39,836 nt of DNA from Candidatus Methylomirabilota bacterium (GTDB taxonomy: Bacteria > Methylomirabilota > Methylomirabilia > Methylomirabilales > Methylomirabilaceae): assembly GCA_016207095.1 (NCBI GenBank), contig JACQQF010000102.1, positions 1-39,836 of the forward strand. The letters run 5' to 3'. Numbering within the stretch: position 1 is the stretch's first letter; each line of letters starts with the position of its first letter. Position numbers and translations under genes: made by a program. The notes below the pieces were generated by a model, which saw nothing but the letters and a program-made list of their open reading frames with translations, had not been told where the DNA came from and made no database searches. Positions 15,196 through 23,680 of the stretch are shown here, one piece after another.

Positions 15196-15504
15196 ATGGA
15201 CGGGCTATTTATTCTACTCCTGGTCGGGCTCACTTCGGTGGGCGCTTATTGGGTTGGCGCTAAAGGGTTCGGGCTGTCGGGACGCGGTCTCCGCCGGGCG
15301 GTCGAGAGGGTGCTCGAGTGTGTGGGGATGATGCTCGTCTTCCTCGTAGGCAACCTGGCCGCAGGAATAGTCGCCATCCTGGCTGCCCGCGCCGTGACGC
15401 AGCAGTTCGTGTCGCTCTACCTCATCGATGACGAGACATTGGTGATCCTCTCGCTTCTCCAAGGCTTTGCTTTCCAGTGCTGGCGGGACGCGTCCGCCCC
15501 GTGA
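15196..15504 (+). CDS. small membrane protein, two predicted spans
   Basis: A protein of about 102 aa with two hydrophobic helices (MDGLFILLLVGLTSVGAYWV and MMLVFLVGNLAAGIVAILAA) joined by a basic loop (RGLRRAVERVLE). No family recognised. The ATG at 15196 is preceded by GGGAGGGGGC, better than the upstream GTG at 15184. It follows the YdcF gene by 14 nt and probably shares its transcript and envelope role. Confidence 0.6.
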   Translation: MDGLFILLLVGLTSVGAYWVGAKGFGLSGRGLRRAVERVLECVGMMLVFLVGNLAAGIVAILAARAVTQQFVSLYLIDDETLVILSLLQGFAFQCWRDASAP

Positions 15505-15810
15505 GCGTCGTAAGAACGGCAAGGAACGAATCGAGGGTCACATCGAAATGCCCCCTGTTGGTAAGCGTTCGCGGGGACCCGCAGCTTGTCCGCGACGCAG
15601 TCACCAGGGACGCTGCTCCTCGCCGGCCGCGATCCCGTTCTCGCTCACGGAGACAAATCGTAGAACACCTGCTGTCCCCGCTGCCGTCATGGTGAAGGTC
15701 CATCCGGTCACGGTCTGCGTCCCCGTCTTAGAACATGAGATGGTATGACGTGGTCAATCTATCCTGTTCCCGAAAGCGCCTCATCCCTTCGATGGGCGCC
15801 TCGCCTTAGA
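15505..15810. other. intergenic region with possible gene remnant
   Basis: No intact gene. On the minus strand between roughly 15610 and 15745 a stop-bounded frame of about 46 codons without a start (SCSKTGTQTVTGWTFTMTAA, then GTAGVLRFVSVSENG) looks like a piece of a secreted beta-rich protein. It lies just downstream of the glycan operon. Weak evidence. Confidence 0.3.
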
Positions 15811-17118
15811 TCAGCCAACCCAACGCCATTGAGCGAAACGCATTGAAAAATACACGAGCACAACGATAAAAAAAGCGAGGCAAACCCAGGGAATCGATCT
15901 CGAGTTCCGCCCGATGATGCCGAGCGCCATGAAGCCGGGAAAGAGCACGTTCACATAGCGGGTGAGCCCCCCGGTGTTATTCTGGGCGAAAAGGGGCAGG
16001 GCTACGCCTAAGATGGTATACAGAGCGTAACTTCGCGGCAGGTGAGAAGGAAGCGTACATGCGAGGGCGATGAACATCACCGCGAACAAGATATCGAATG
16101 GGGCAGGTGCATGCTGACCCCTGAAGATATCTCCATACACCTCTGCTATGCGTTTGAAGGGTAACGCCAACTCTCCCCGCCATCCCAGGGCATGCTGTTG
16201 CACCTTGAAGGACACGAGTGGATCTCCGAAGGCGATCCATTGGTAGAGCATGAACCCCCCTAGACCGCTTGCCGCCAAAAGGCCGGCTGCGATGACATGC
16301 CACCGCATCCGCCGCTCCTTAAGGCAGGGGAAGCCCTCGAGGACCAATGGAACGAAGAGCAGAATCCCCGGCGCGCGGGTCGCCGATGCCAGGCCGGCCC
16401 AAATGCCCCCTTGAACGAATCTCTGCTTGCGAAACGCTGCATAGGCAAGCACGGAAAACGCCAGTAAGAAGGACTCCGGATACATGGTCGAGAAAAACAA
16501 CGAGGCAGGGAAAAAGGCGAGTAAGAGCGTGGCAGACCGTGCCACATCAGAGCCGATCTCCCAAGTGATAAGCGCGTAGAGAGCAGCTAACCCTACCAGA
16601 AAGGCAAGATTTGAGAGAAGAACCGCGCAAAGAGGGATCGAGATCCCAGTGACCGCCCGACAGAGGCGACACGTGAGCGGGTAGAGAGGGAAGAAGGCGA
16701 TGGTCTGCTGCTGCCTGGGGTTGCCGTTATAGGAGTAGCCCTTCTCAGCGATGCGCAAGTACCAGCCGGCGTCCCAGCGGAAGAGGGGACGAAGGACGGG
16801 TGTGCCTAGATCCCAGAAGTTCGGGCCAGTGGGGCGGGTGATGAATCGGGGGCTAACGGTCATGGCGGAGAAGATGACTACACGGGAAAGGAAGAACACC
16901 AGGAAAATGAAGACAACCTCGCGAGTTCCGATGGATCGCCCATTTCGAATCGGAGGACCATGTCCCTGGTCAAGTAACGGTGCGGTTTCGCGGCGCCCCC
17001 TGAGCAGCTTAGCCTTCAGGGCGACGATCCTGGCCCAAGCCTCTTCCGCCTTTGATTGCACAGCCTTCGATTCAGCCTGGAGCCGTTGGCAGGTGGGGCA
17101 ATCGGCGTTCTGGCTCAT
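15811..17118 (-). CDS. PIG-V-like mannosyltransferase (GT-C) with zinc-knuckle N-terminus
   Basis: About 435 aa. The main part is a polytopic membrane glycosyltransferase of the GT-C fold, close to PIG-V/DUF2029-type mannosyltransferases: the luminal motif RWDAGWYLRIAEKGY (114-) and IAFFPLYPL are characteristic, followed by eight or more hydrophobic helices. It probably uses a polyprenyl-phosphate-linked sugar. The first 60 residues are different: CPTC (C7, C10) plus a heptad-like coil (QRLQAESKAVQSKAEEAWAR), which resembles the start of IS66-type transposases. I start at the ATG at 17118, one base past the upstream gene's stop; the longer frame overlaps that gene. It is the last gene of the five-gene glycan operon. 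Confidence 0.8.
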   Translation of the reverse strand: MSQNADCPTCQRLQAESKAVQSKAEEAWARIVALKAKLLRGRRETAPLLDQGHGPPIRNGRSIGTREVVFIFLVFFLSRVVIFSAMTVSPRFITRPTGPNFWDLGTPVLRPLFRWDAGWYLRIAEKGYSYNGNPRQQQTIAFFPLYPLTCRLCRAVTGISIPLCAVLLSNLAFLVGLAALYALITWEIGSDVARSATLLLAFFPASLFFSTMYPESFLLAFSVLAYAAFRKQRFVQGGIWAGLASATRAPGILLFVPLVLEGFPCLKERRMRWHVIAAGLLAASGLGGFMLYQWIAFGDPLVSFKVQQHALGWRGELALPFKRIAEVYGDIFRGQHAPAPFDILFAVMFIALACTLPSHLPRSYALYTILGVALPLFAQNNTGGLTRYVNVLFPGFMALGIIGRNSRSIPWVCLAFFIVVLVYFSMRFAQWRWVG

Positions 17119-17119
17119 G

Positions 17120-17950
17120 TTAAACAGTGGCAGAGCGAGGAACGTCATGGCAGGCCGCCATCCCACCGGGACACGCCTTCTGAGCCGTGGCATCCACAAG
17201 AGTCCCATGCTTCTTGTACGCCATGCAAAAAACGGATGTCCCTATCGGAAAGCGGATTTTCGCCGCAAGCGCGATATCGATGGACAGCAGACCGGCTAAC
17301 AGTGAATTGAGCCATTTGGGCAGCGATCTGACGTCGGATTTGGGCATGGCCATCGGACGAGCCGGCGCCAGAATATTTCGAACGAAGCCTACAGCCGGGA
17401 GCAGGAGTGTATTCCAGTACAGCAGTTTCTTCACCTCAAACCCATTGCCTGCGAGCAGCCGCCCAATCTCCTCTTTCCGGTACCGATGACGGGTTCGAAC
17501 GGCCATATCATGCTCTCCCCGAAGCCATTCAAAGGCGGGGACGTTGACGACTAGGAGACCCCCCTGCTGCAAGACCCGATACGCCTCATGGATTGCCACC
17601 TGGTCTTTAAGCCCTTCAATATACAGGAGGTCGATGAGCGTGATCACATCGAACGAACCGTCTCGAAACGGGAGGGCGTGCGCTGAAGCCCGGGCAACAA
17701 CCCCAACTCCTCGGCGTGAGGAATACCGTAGGGCTACCTCCTCAACGTCCACGCCGACCAGCAAGCTGTTGGGAAACCGGTTCGCTATCGAGGCTATTCC
17801 CCCGCCTGTCCCGCAGCCCACATCAAGGACCCTGGGCCGGCGTCCCCTACATTCTGAGTGGAGGGTCCGCGACACCAACTGTCTGATGTTACGATACCAC
17901 CAATGAGTGTCCTCCAGGCGCGCCATGGTATCGTACTCGTGTCGTTCCAT
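17120..17950 (-). CDS. class I SAM-dependent methyltransferase
   Basis: The 276-aa protein has the Rossmann methyltransferase motifs: motif I VLDVGCGTGGG (about 41-51), acidic end of strand 2 LLVGVDVEEVAL, motif with SAHALPFRDGSFDVITLIDL and post-motif VLQQGGLLVVNVPAFEWL. The C-terminal half contains a hydrophobic stretch (LLYWNTLLLPAVGFV, SIDIALAAKI) as seen in methyltransferases of glycan or lipid clusters. The first residues HEYDTMARLEDTHWWY are typical of methyltransferases acting on sugars or glycolipids. It follows the aminotransferase by 42 nt and precedes the mannosyltransferase by 1 nt, so it likely methylates the glycan made by this operon. Confidence 0.88.
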   Translation of the reverse strand: MERHEYDTMARLEDTHWWYRNIRQLVSRTLHSECRGRRPRVLDVGCGTGGGIASIANRFPNSLLVGVDVEEVALRYSSRRGVGVVARASAHALPFRDGSFDVITLIDLLYIEGLKDQVAIHEAYRVLQQGGLLVVNVPAFEWLRGEHDMAVRTRHRYRKEEIGRLLAGNGFEVKKLLYWNTLLLPAVGFVRNILAPARPMAMPKSDVRSLPKWLNSLLAGLLSIDIALAAKIRFPIGTSVFCMAYKKHGTLVDATAQKACPGGMAACHDVPRSATV

Positions 17951-17992
17951 CGTGTCAGGCTTTCACTACCCTTCGCGGGCAAGACGATGCCA

Positions 17993-19093
17993 TCACAGAG
18001 ACCGCTTGGCCGCGGCAATGACGGCGTCTACTTCATGATCATCGAGTTCCGGATAGAGCGGAAGACTGAGAACCTGGGAGGCCAACGAGGTCGTGAGCGG
18101 CAGGTGTTTCCCGGACTCGGACAGGTCGCTGTACGCCTCAAGAAGGTGGACCGGAACGGGGTAATGGATCCACGTTGCCACGCCGTGCGCATGCATAGCA
18201 GCCTGAAAGGAAGCGCGATCCGTCACTCGAATCACAAAGAGATGGTAGACGTGATGACGCCCTGGCGCCTCGATCGGGCAAACGATCCCCAATTCGGTCA
18301 GGGCTTGCGTGTACCTCGCAACGATCTGACGGCGACGGTCATTCCAAGACTTCAGGTGTGGCAATTTGGCCAGAAGGATGGCCGCTTGAAGCTCATCGAG
18401 GCGGCTGTTGAACCCCTTGTGCGGATGGGCGTAGCCCTCAGTGCGGCCGTAATTCCGCAATGCCCTCAGCTTCTCCGCAAGGGCTCGATCACTCGAGACC
18501 ACTATACCGGCATCCCCGGACGCCCCAAGGTTTTTCGTTGGATAAAAACTGTAACAGCCGGCGTCGCCCATCGTCCCCGCCATGCGGCCCTTATACGACG
18601 CCCCGTGAGCCTGCGCGCAATCCTCGATGACATGCAGACCTCGCCTTCTCGCGATCTCAAGGATAGGGTCCATATCGGCACACTGCCCGTACAAATGGAC
18701 CGGCACTATGGCCCTGGTGCGAGGTGTGATGCGATCCTCAATCAGACCGGGCTCCATCGTATAGGTGACCGGATCGATATCGACGAAGGCTGGGGTCGCT
18801 CCAGCAAACGAGATAGCCGACACCGTGGGAACGCAGGTGTTCGAGACGCTAATGACCTCATCACCAGGACCGACGCCACAGGCCACTAATGCCAAGTGCA
18901 ACGCCTCGGTCCCCGAACCCACACCCACTCCATAGTTGGCGCCGCAATAGCGGGCAAACTCTGCCTCAAACTGCTCAAGCCTCTCGCCGAGTATAAACCG
19001 TCCTCGTGCGAGGACGTCGGCGATCGCACCGTCCACTGCCGGCTTCATGGCTTGGTACTGACGTCTCAGGTCTCGGAACGGAATGTTAGCCAT
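17993..19093 (-). CDS. DegT/DnrJ/EryC1-family sugar aminotransferase
   Basis: The 366-aa enzyme is a PLP-dependent nucleotide-sugar aminotransferase. PLP contacts are visible: GSGTEAL (60-65), the Asp that contacts the pyridine nitrogen in [11 protein letters not shown] (D158), and the Schiff-base lysine in [10 protein letters not shown] (K187). The C-terminal [10 protein letters not shown] and [10 protein letters not shown] segments are conserved in the family, which converts keto sugars to amino sugars, often for surface polysaccharides. Its ATG overlaps the end of the epimerase gene by 8 bp, indicating translational coupling. The upstream epimerase-like enzyme may produce the keto sugar substrate. 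Confidence 0.93.
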   Translation of the reverse strand: MANIPFRDLRRQYQAMKPAVDGAIADVLARGRFILGERLEQFEAEFARYCGANYGVGVGSGTEALHLALVACGVGPGDEVISVSNTCVPTVSAISFAGATPAFVDIDPVTYTMEPGLIEDRITPRTRAIVPVHLYGQCADMDPILEIARRRGLHVIEDCAQAHGASYKGRMAGTMGDAGCYSFYPTKNLGASGDAGIVVSSDRALAEKLRALRNYGRTEGYAHPHKGFNSRLDELQAAILLAKLPHLKSWNDRRRQIVARYTQALTELGIVCPIEAPGRHHVYHLFVIRVTDRASFQAAMHAHGVATWIHYPVPVHLLEAYSDLSESGKHLPLTTSLASQVLSLPLYPELDDHEVDAVIAAAKRSL

Positions 19094-20087
19094 TGTCCCA
19101 GTAATGTGCCCTATGCTCCCGGTAGTAATTCAGCGTTCGAGACAGTCCCTCTCTGAGGCGCGTCTTTGGCCGCCAGCCCAGTAGACCGGCGATTTTCTGG
19201 AACGAACCGTAATAATCACCAATGTCAATTGCCTTCCGGTCGGGGGGGAAATGGACGATCTTGAACCTGCCTCCACCGTTGATCTCGATCAGCAGTCTCG
19301 CCAGATCAAGAAGCCGGATTGGATGATCGTCCCCCAGATTGAATATCTGGCCATTGGCTTCCTCGTGCGCCGCGGCCATCAGAAGCGCCTCAACCACGTC
19401 GTCCACGTAATTGAGGTCTCGCATCTGCTGGCCATCCCCGAATACCTGCAATTCTCGGCCCTCGACAAGCTGCCGAATCCACCAACCCAAAAAGGTCTGG
19501 CGGGCGTCTTTGACTCGCATTCTCGGACCGTAGGTGTTGGTCAATCGCAACGCGCATGTCCGAAGCGCATACACGTTGTTGTACACGATATGGTACCATT
19601 CTCCGGCCAACTTATTGATGCCGTTCACATCCACGGGGTGGACCGGATGTCGCTCGTCCACAGGCAAGGAGTCAGGGATGCCGTAGACTTGTCTGGTGCT
19701 TGCAAAGACGATCTTCACTCGCCGGTTATGCTTCCGGCAGGCTTCTAATATCGACAACTGGGCACGGCAATTAATATCGAGATCGGTGTAGGGATCGTCC
19801 ATCGAGTCTAGATGACTGGTTTGCCCAGCCAGGTTAAAGAGGTAATCCTGTCCCTGGACAAGGTACTTCATGCTCTGCTCGTCCCTGACATCGGCGATGT
19901 TTACATGAACCAGATCCTTAATCTCTTTGATATTGAAGAGATTGCCCCCATACTGGGGGATCAGCGAATCGACGAGGGTCACCCATGCGCCGCATCCCAC
20001 TAATGCGCCCGCCAGGTTTGATCCGATGAAACCCAACCCTCCGGTGATTAGGATCTGCTTCCCTGCAAAGACCTTTTCGTGCTCCAC
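19086..20087 (-). CDS. NAD-dependent sugar epimerase/dehydratase with atypical catalytic site
   Basis: The 333-aa protein belongs to the extended SDR nucleotide-sugar family. The NAD loop is GGLGFIGSN (16-24) and the acidic ribose contact is LVDSLIP (D40). The catalytic region reads FASTRQVYG and [14 protein letters not shown]: in the expected Y-x-x-x-K pair the Lys (K159) is present but the Tyr position is Asn155. I recall homologues with the same VNGINK motif, so this is a subfamily trait rather than a random mutation. The C-terminal half ([30 protein letters not shown]) is canonical for substrate binding. Gene order places it as supplier of the aminotransferase substrate. Confidence 0.88.
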   Translation of the reverse strand: MEHEKVFAGKQILITGGLGFIGSNLAGALVGCGAWVTLVDSLIPQYGGNLFNIKEIKDLVHVNIADVRDEQSMKYLVQGQDYLFNLAGQTSHLDSMDDPYTDLDINCRAQLSILEACRKHNRRVKIVFASTRQVYGIPDSLPVDERHPVHPVDVNGINKLAGEWYHIVYNNVYALRTCALRLTNTYGPRMRVKDARQTFLGWWIRQLVEGRELQVFGDGQQMRDLNYVDDVVEALLMAAAHEEANGQIFNLGDDHPIRLLDLARLLIEINGGGRFKIVHFPPDRKAIDIGDYYGSFQKIAGLLGWRPKTRLREGLSRTLNYYREHRAHYWDNG

Positions 20088-20124
20088 CGTTGTGCCTCAC
20101 CCTTTCGGTACACTGGCGGATCGA

Positions 20125-20886
20125 TCAGGGCTTGCGACGCCCTTCATCAAGATACGCTATCTGGATGGGCGTATCTTTCCACAGCACGAGCTGCCACCAC
20201 AGATGGAGAATGTTGATCCCCGTTTTGAACAGGCGCCGCAGGTTGAAGAATTGTGACTTGCCGACCGTGCGGTGATAATGGTGGACAGGAAACTCGACGA
20301 AACGGTACCCGGCCATCTCGAGCTTTTTGACCAACTCCAGGCAGATCACCCCGCTTGTGTACTCCAGCCTGATATGGTCAAAGACTCGGCGCCGGATCAA
20401 ACGGAAGTCACAGTCCACATCCCGCACATGGAAGTTGAACAACCGACGCATCAGCCAAAGGTAAACCGTGCCGATGATAATCCGGTGCAACGGGTCCGAG
20501 CGGGCGATCTTGTATCCGTTGACGACGTCGATGCCATCCTGCATGATTGGAAGCAGTTTCCGCAACTCAAACACATCGTATTGGCCGTCACCGTCTGTGT
20601 AGAAGACCAGCTCCTTCGTGGCATGCGAGAAGCCCGACTGGAGTGCGGCGCCGTACCCTCGATTGTTCTCATGGAACACTAACCGAAGCCGTGCGTATCG
20701 AGCCTGAAGCTCATAGAGCAAGGGGCGACTGTGATCGCTGCTTCCATCATCGACTACAATGATCTCGTAATCATCCGTAAATTCCCTGGCGACGCGATCT
20801 GCCGTCGCCACGAGCGAACCGATGGTCGCCGCATCGTTGTAGCAGGGGAAAAAGACCGTTAGGCTTGGCCGTATATCAGAGGGCAT
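20125..20886 (-). CDS. family 2 glycosyltransferase (DPM1/ArnC-like)
   Basis: The 253-aa protein is a GT-A fold, family 2 glycosyltransferase. Nucleotide-sugar binding is indicated by TVFFPCYNDAATI at the N-terminus and IIVVDDGSSDHS; the metal-binding DXD-type motif is FYTDGDGQYD. The length and the absence of strong membrane helices (one hydrophobic region near IIIGTVYLWLMRRLF) fit dolichyl/undecaprenyl-phosphate sugar transferases, which would charge a polyprenyl carrier for the GT-C enzyme at the end of the operon. It is the first gene after the promoter at 21021-21049. Confidence 0.9.
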   Translation of the reverse strand: MPSDIRPSLTVFFPCYNDAATIGSLVATADRVAREFTDDYEIIVVDDGSSDHSRPLLYELQARYARLRLVFHENNRGYGAALQSGFSHATKELVFYTDGDGQYDVFELRKLLPIMQDGIDVVNGYKIARSDPLHRIIIGTVYLWLMRRLFNFHVRDVDCDFRLIRRRVFDHIRLEYTSGVICLELVKKLEMAGYRFVEFPVHHYHRTVGKSQFFNLRRLFKTGINILHLWWQLVLWKDTPIQIAYLDEGRRKP

Positions 20887-21020
20887 GAATCGATTCCCCA
20901 GCTCCCTCTCCTGCCATCTAAGGTACTGCTTTGAATAGTTGCGCGGGTTTCCAGGGGCTGGATGTTGAACCTAGATCCAGTGTGAGCGATTTGAGAAAGA
21001 GTGCCTCCTTCCGCGAGGAG

Positions 21021-21049
21021 ATTGTAAGTAATGAACATGCTGCTGTCCA
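21021..21049 (-). promoter_or_regulatory. sigma-70 promoter of the glycan operon
   Basis: On the minus strand TGGACA (21044-21049), a 17-bp spacer and TACAAT (21021-21026) match the -35 and -10 consensus at five of six positions each. Transcription would start near 21014, leaving a leader of about 130 nt before the GT2 ATG. Confidence 0.65.
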
Positions 21050-21435
21050 CTAATAAGGGTGGTGTCCCACTGGCGACGCCAGCCGGACATGAAACATGAC
21101 GCTGATTGTGTCAGCATTTCCTATAATCTCCCGCCGGTCCGTTGAAGCCTGCCACGCCAACTCAACGGCGCTCAATCGAAAAGCTTCCCTTTCGATCGGA
21201 GTTCATGGTATTATTCTTGTTGTCCATAGATTTATACACTCGACCGAGATCTCTTACGTCCGATATCGCAGGTAAGAGCGCGAAATGCAGACTCGCTAAA
21301 AATTCGTGCAGGCGTTCTCATCCCCTCGATACGGTCCTCATCCGTTCATGTTTTAAGTCCAGTTCAGCCTTTTACCGCCTTTCCCCGGAAGGAGACACAT
21401 TCGAAAAGCGGTAGTCCCGTACAAGGAGGATCGCC
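21050..21435. other. upstream region of citrate synthase
   Basis: No gene seen. A perfect TATAAT hexamer at 21122-21127 lacks a good -35; 7 nt before it is the inverted repeat GCTGA-TTGTG-TCAGC (21101-21115), which could be an operator. A second weak -10 (TATACA) lies at 21233-21238. The citrate synthase promoter is presumably here, with a long leader. Confidence 0.35.
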
Positions 21436-22746
21436 ATGGCCGCTGAAAGCTTGACCATCATCGACAACCGAACCGGAAAGAAGTACGACATCCCCGTCGA
21501 GCATGGGACGATCAACGCCATGGATCTCCGCCAGATCAAGACCTCTGACGGCGACTTCGGGATGATGAGTTATGACCCGGCCTTTACCAACACCGCTTCC
21601 TGCAAGAGCAAGATCACATTCATCGATGGGGATAAGGGAATTCTAAACTACCGGGGCTATCCCATCGAGCAGTTGGCCGAAAAAAGCACCTTCTTGGAGA
21701 CCGCCTATCTCATTCTCTATGGGGAGCTGCCCACGGGCGAGCAGATGGATGAGTTCGTCTTCCAGATCACTCATCACACCATGATCCACGAGAACATCAA
21801 GAAATTCATGGACGGCTTCCACCATGATGCCCACCCGATGGGGATCCTGGCGGGCACGGTCGGCGCCCTCTCGACCTTTTACCCTGATGCCAAGAATATC
21901 ATGGATCCCGCGTCCCGCCAGACGCAGATCATTCGTCTGATCGCTAAGATGCCGACACTCGCGGCCTACGCCTATCGGCACAGCCGCGGGCTCCCCTACA
22001 CCTACCCGGATAACAGCCTGAGCTTCTCGGGGAACTTCCTCAACATGCTCTTTCGGATGACAGAGCCAGCGTACTATCCGCACCCCGTGTTGGAAAAGGC
22101 TATGGATGTCCTCTTCATCCTCCACGCCGATCACGAACAGAATTGCAGCGCCAACGCGATGCGCTCCGTCGGGAGTTCCCACGTCAATCCGTTTTCCGCC
22201 GTCGCCGCTGCGATCGCGGCGCTCTATGGTCCCCTGCACGGCGGCGCCAACGAGGCCGTCCTTCGGATGCTGAAGGAGATCGGATCGAAGGACAAAGTCG
22301 CTGACCATATCAAGAAGGTCAAGGCCGGCGAAGGGCGGCTGATGGGCTTCGGCCACAGGATCTATAAGAACTACGATCCCAGGGCCAAGGTCATCAGGGG
22401 GCTGGCCGAGGAGGTCTTCGAGGTGACCGGAAAAAATCCACTGCTGGATATCGCCGTCGAGCTGGAGCGAATCGCGCTTCAGGACGAGTACTTCATGAAG
22501 CGCAAGCTCTACCCGAACGTCGATTTCTACACCGGCTTGATCTACGAGGCGATGAAGTTCCCGGTGGACATGTTCCCGGTCCTCTTCGCCATCCCCAGGA
22601 CCGCCGGCTGGGTTGCCCAGTGGGAGGAGATGCTCCTCGACCGGGAGCAGAAGATCGCCCGTCCCAGGCAGATCTACCTCGGTTCTCCACGCCGCGAGTA
22701 TATCCCGATGGACAACCGGCCAAGCAGTCCACCCGTGAAACACTAA
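21436..22746 (+). CDS. gltA: citrate synthase
   Basis: The 436-aa enzyme condenses oxaloacetate and acetyl-CoA to citrate, the entry step of the TCA cycle. The three catalytic residues are visible: His268 in GPLHGGANEA, His307 in MGFGHRIYKNYDPRAK, and Asp363 in NVDFYTGLIY. The N-terminal extension and the length match the hexameric, NADH-sensitive type II (GltA) class rather than the shorter Gram-positive dimeric form. AAGGAGG lies 6 nt before the ATG. It stands alone in the window, with a glycan operon divergently upstream and a small lipoprotein gene downstream. Aconitase, the next TCA enzyme, is 11 kb away on the other strand. Confidence 0.97.
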   Translation: MAAESLTIIDNRTGKKYDIPVEHGTINAMDLRQIKTSDGDFGMMSYDPAFTNTASCKSKITFIDGDKGILNYRGYPIEQLAEKSTFLETAYLILYGELPTGEQMDEFVFQITHHTMIHENIKKFMDGFHHDAHPMGILAGTVGALSTFYPDAKNIMDPASRQTQIIRLIAKMPTLAAYAYRHSRGLPYTYPDNSLSFSGNFLNMLFRMTEPAYYPHPVLEKAMDVLFILHADHEQNCSANAMRSVGSSHVNPFSAVAAAIAALYGPLHGGANEAVLRMLKEIGSKDKVADHIKKVKAGEGRLMGFGHRIYKNYDPRAKVIRGLAEEVFEVTGKNPLLDIAVELERIALQDEYFMKRKLYPNVDFYTGLIYEAMKFPVDMFPVLFAIPRTAGWVAQWEEMLLDREQKIARPRQIYLGSPRREYIPMDNRPSSPPVKH

Positions 22747-23001
22747 GGCCCTCATCGCACTGGGGGCGATTCGCCTACCCATCAAGATCGGAAGACTCGC
22801 TGCTATCCGGTGTGCGTAGGCGGAGCTGGATCGCTGTCCGGATTCGGCCCCATCCAATCGAAGACAGGTTAGCAGGCCAGTCACTGCCTTGCAGCATGAT
22901 CTCATCTACGCACCGCCGGACTTGACCAAGCCAGGGACGGCGCTCTATAGTTCTATAGTAGTGACGGTCACCGAAGGGTATCAGCAAAGGCGAGGTAGAG
23001 G

Positions 23002-23427
23002 ATGCGGCGCTCCGTGCGTTGTCTGATGGGAGGTCTCATGATCGTCGTCATGTCCGCGTGTGCAACGGGACCGCAGCCGCCCGCCTATCGCCTCGCTCCC
23101 GACGGGGCCAAGGAGTTCATGCTGAGGATGGACCAAGGAAACTTCTGGCCTAGCTCCATATCCGTCAACCAGGGAGACCGGGTTCGCTTCGTCATCCACT
23201 CCTACTACCAGTTCGCCCAGTTTTCGTTCCCGCAGTTTGGTCTCAACCGCCAGATACCGCACGATGCCCCGGAGACCGTGGAATTCGTCGCCACAGAACG
23301 CGGATGGTTCGACTTTTACGGCTACGTGTCCTCTCCATACGCCGCCCGAGTGACCCTGGCGCGAAGTTTCGGCGGCAGGGATGGAGGTTCAGATTTGACC
23401 ATCCAAGGCCGCTTATACGTCCACTAG
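23002..23427 (+). CDS. cupredoxin-like lipoprotein lacking copper ligands
   Basis: The 141-aa product has a lipoprotein signal (VMSAC, lipidated Cys20) followed by a beta-rich domain that resembles a cupredoxin: WPSSISVNQGDRVRFVIHS, then VEFVATERGWFDFYGY. In copper-binding members a His follows the second strand and a Cys-x-x-x-H-x-x-x-M loop follows the G-x-Y/F-x-F motif. Here the late loop is FYGYVSSPYAARVTL with no Cys, His or Met, so a type-1 site is impossible. It may be a structural or ligand-binding variant. GAGG precedes the ATG. The stop codon lies inside the inverted-repeat element at 23424-23533. Confidence 0.7.
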   Translation: MRRSVRCLMGGLMIVVMSACATGPQPPAYRLAPDGAKEFMLRMDQGNFWPSSISVNQGDRVRFVIHSYYQFAQFSFPQFGLNRQIPHDAPETVEFVATERGWFDFYGYVSSPYAARVTLARSFGGRDGGSDLTIQGRLYVH

Positions 23428-23533
23428 TGCCGTTCCAACTTGTTGCGGCTAATCTCCGTGATACGTGTCCTGCTAAGAACTGCCGCCTTCCCGAACCTCA
23501 CCATTTTGGCGTAAATAGTTGGAATGGCACTAG
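23424..23533. repeat. 110-bp inverted-repeat (MITE-like) element
   Basis: The termini CTAGTGCCGTTCCAACT (23424-23440) and AGTTGGAATGGCACTAG (23517-23533) are inverted copies with one mismatch in 17 bp, enclosing 76 bp without a gene. This is the structure of a miniature non-autonomous element or a large cruciform. The left end contains the TAG stop of the lipoprotein gene, so insertion may have trimmed its C-terminus. Confidence 0.55.
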
Positions 23534-23680
23534 ACACCCGACCTCTCGTCCCACCCATCCCCGCCCTTCCTTGAAAGGTCTTGACACCCCTACTTCGCGA
23601 TGGGAGACTCCCTGCGTCGTCTCAGAACGTTGGCCCGACAGGCCAGCAAGGGTGTCATTCCGACCCCAAATAGGATTGCC

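Noticed and set aside
21643..22905. 420-codon open frame on the minus strand
   Set aside because: Antisense to citrate synthase, whose catalytic residues are all present; shadow frame.
23534..23680. Thiamine (TPP) riboswitch before thiO
   Set aside because: The conserved CTGAGA and related motifs of a THI element were not found in the leader.
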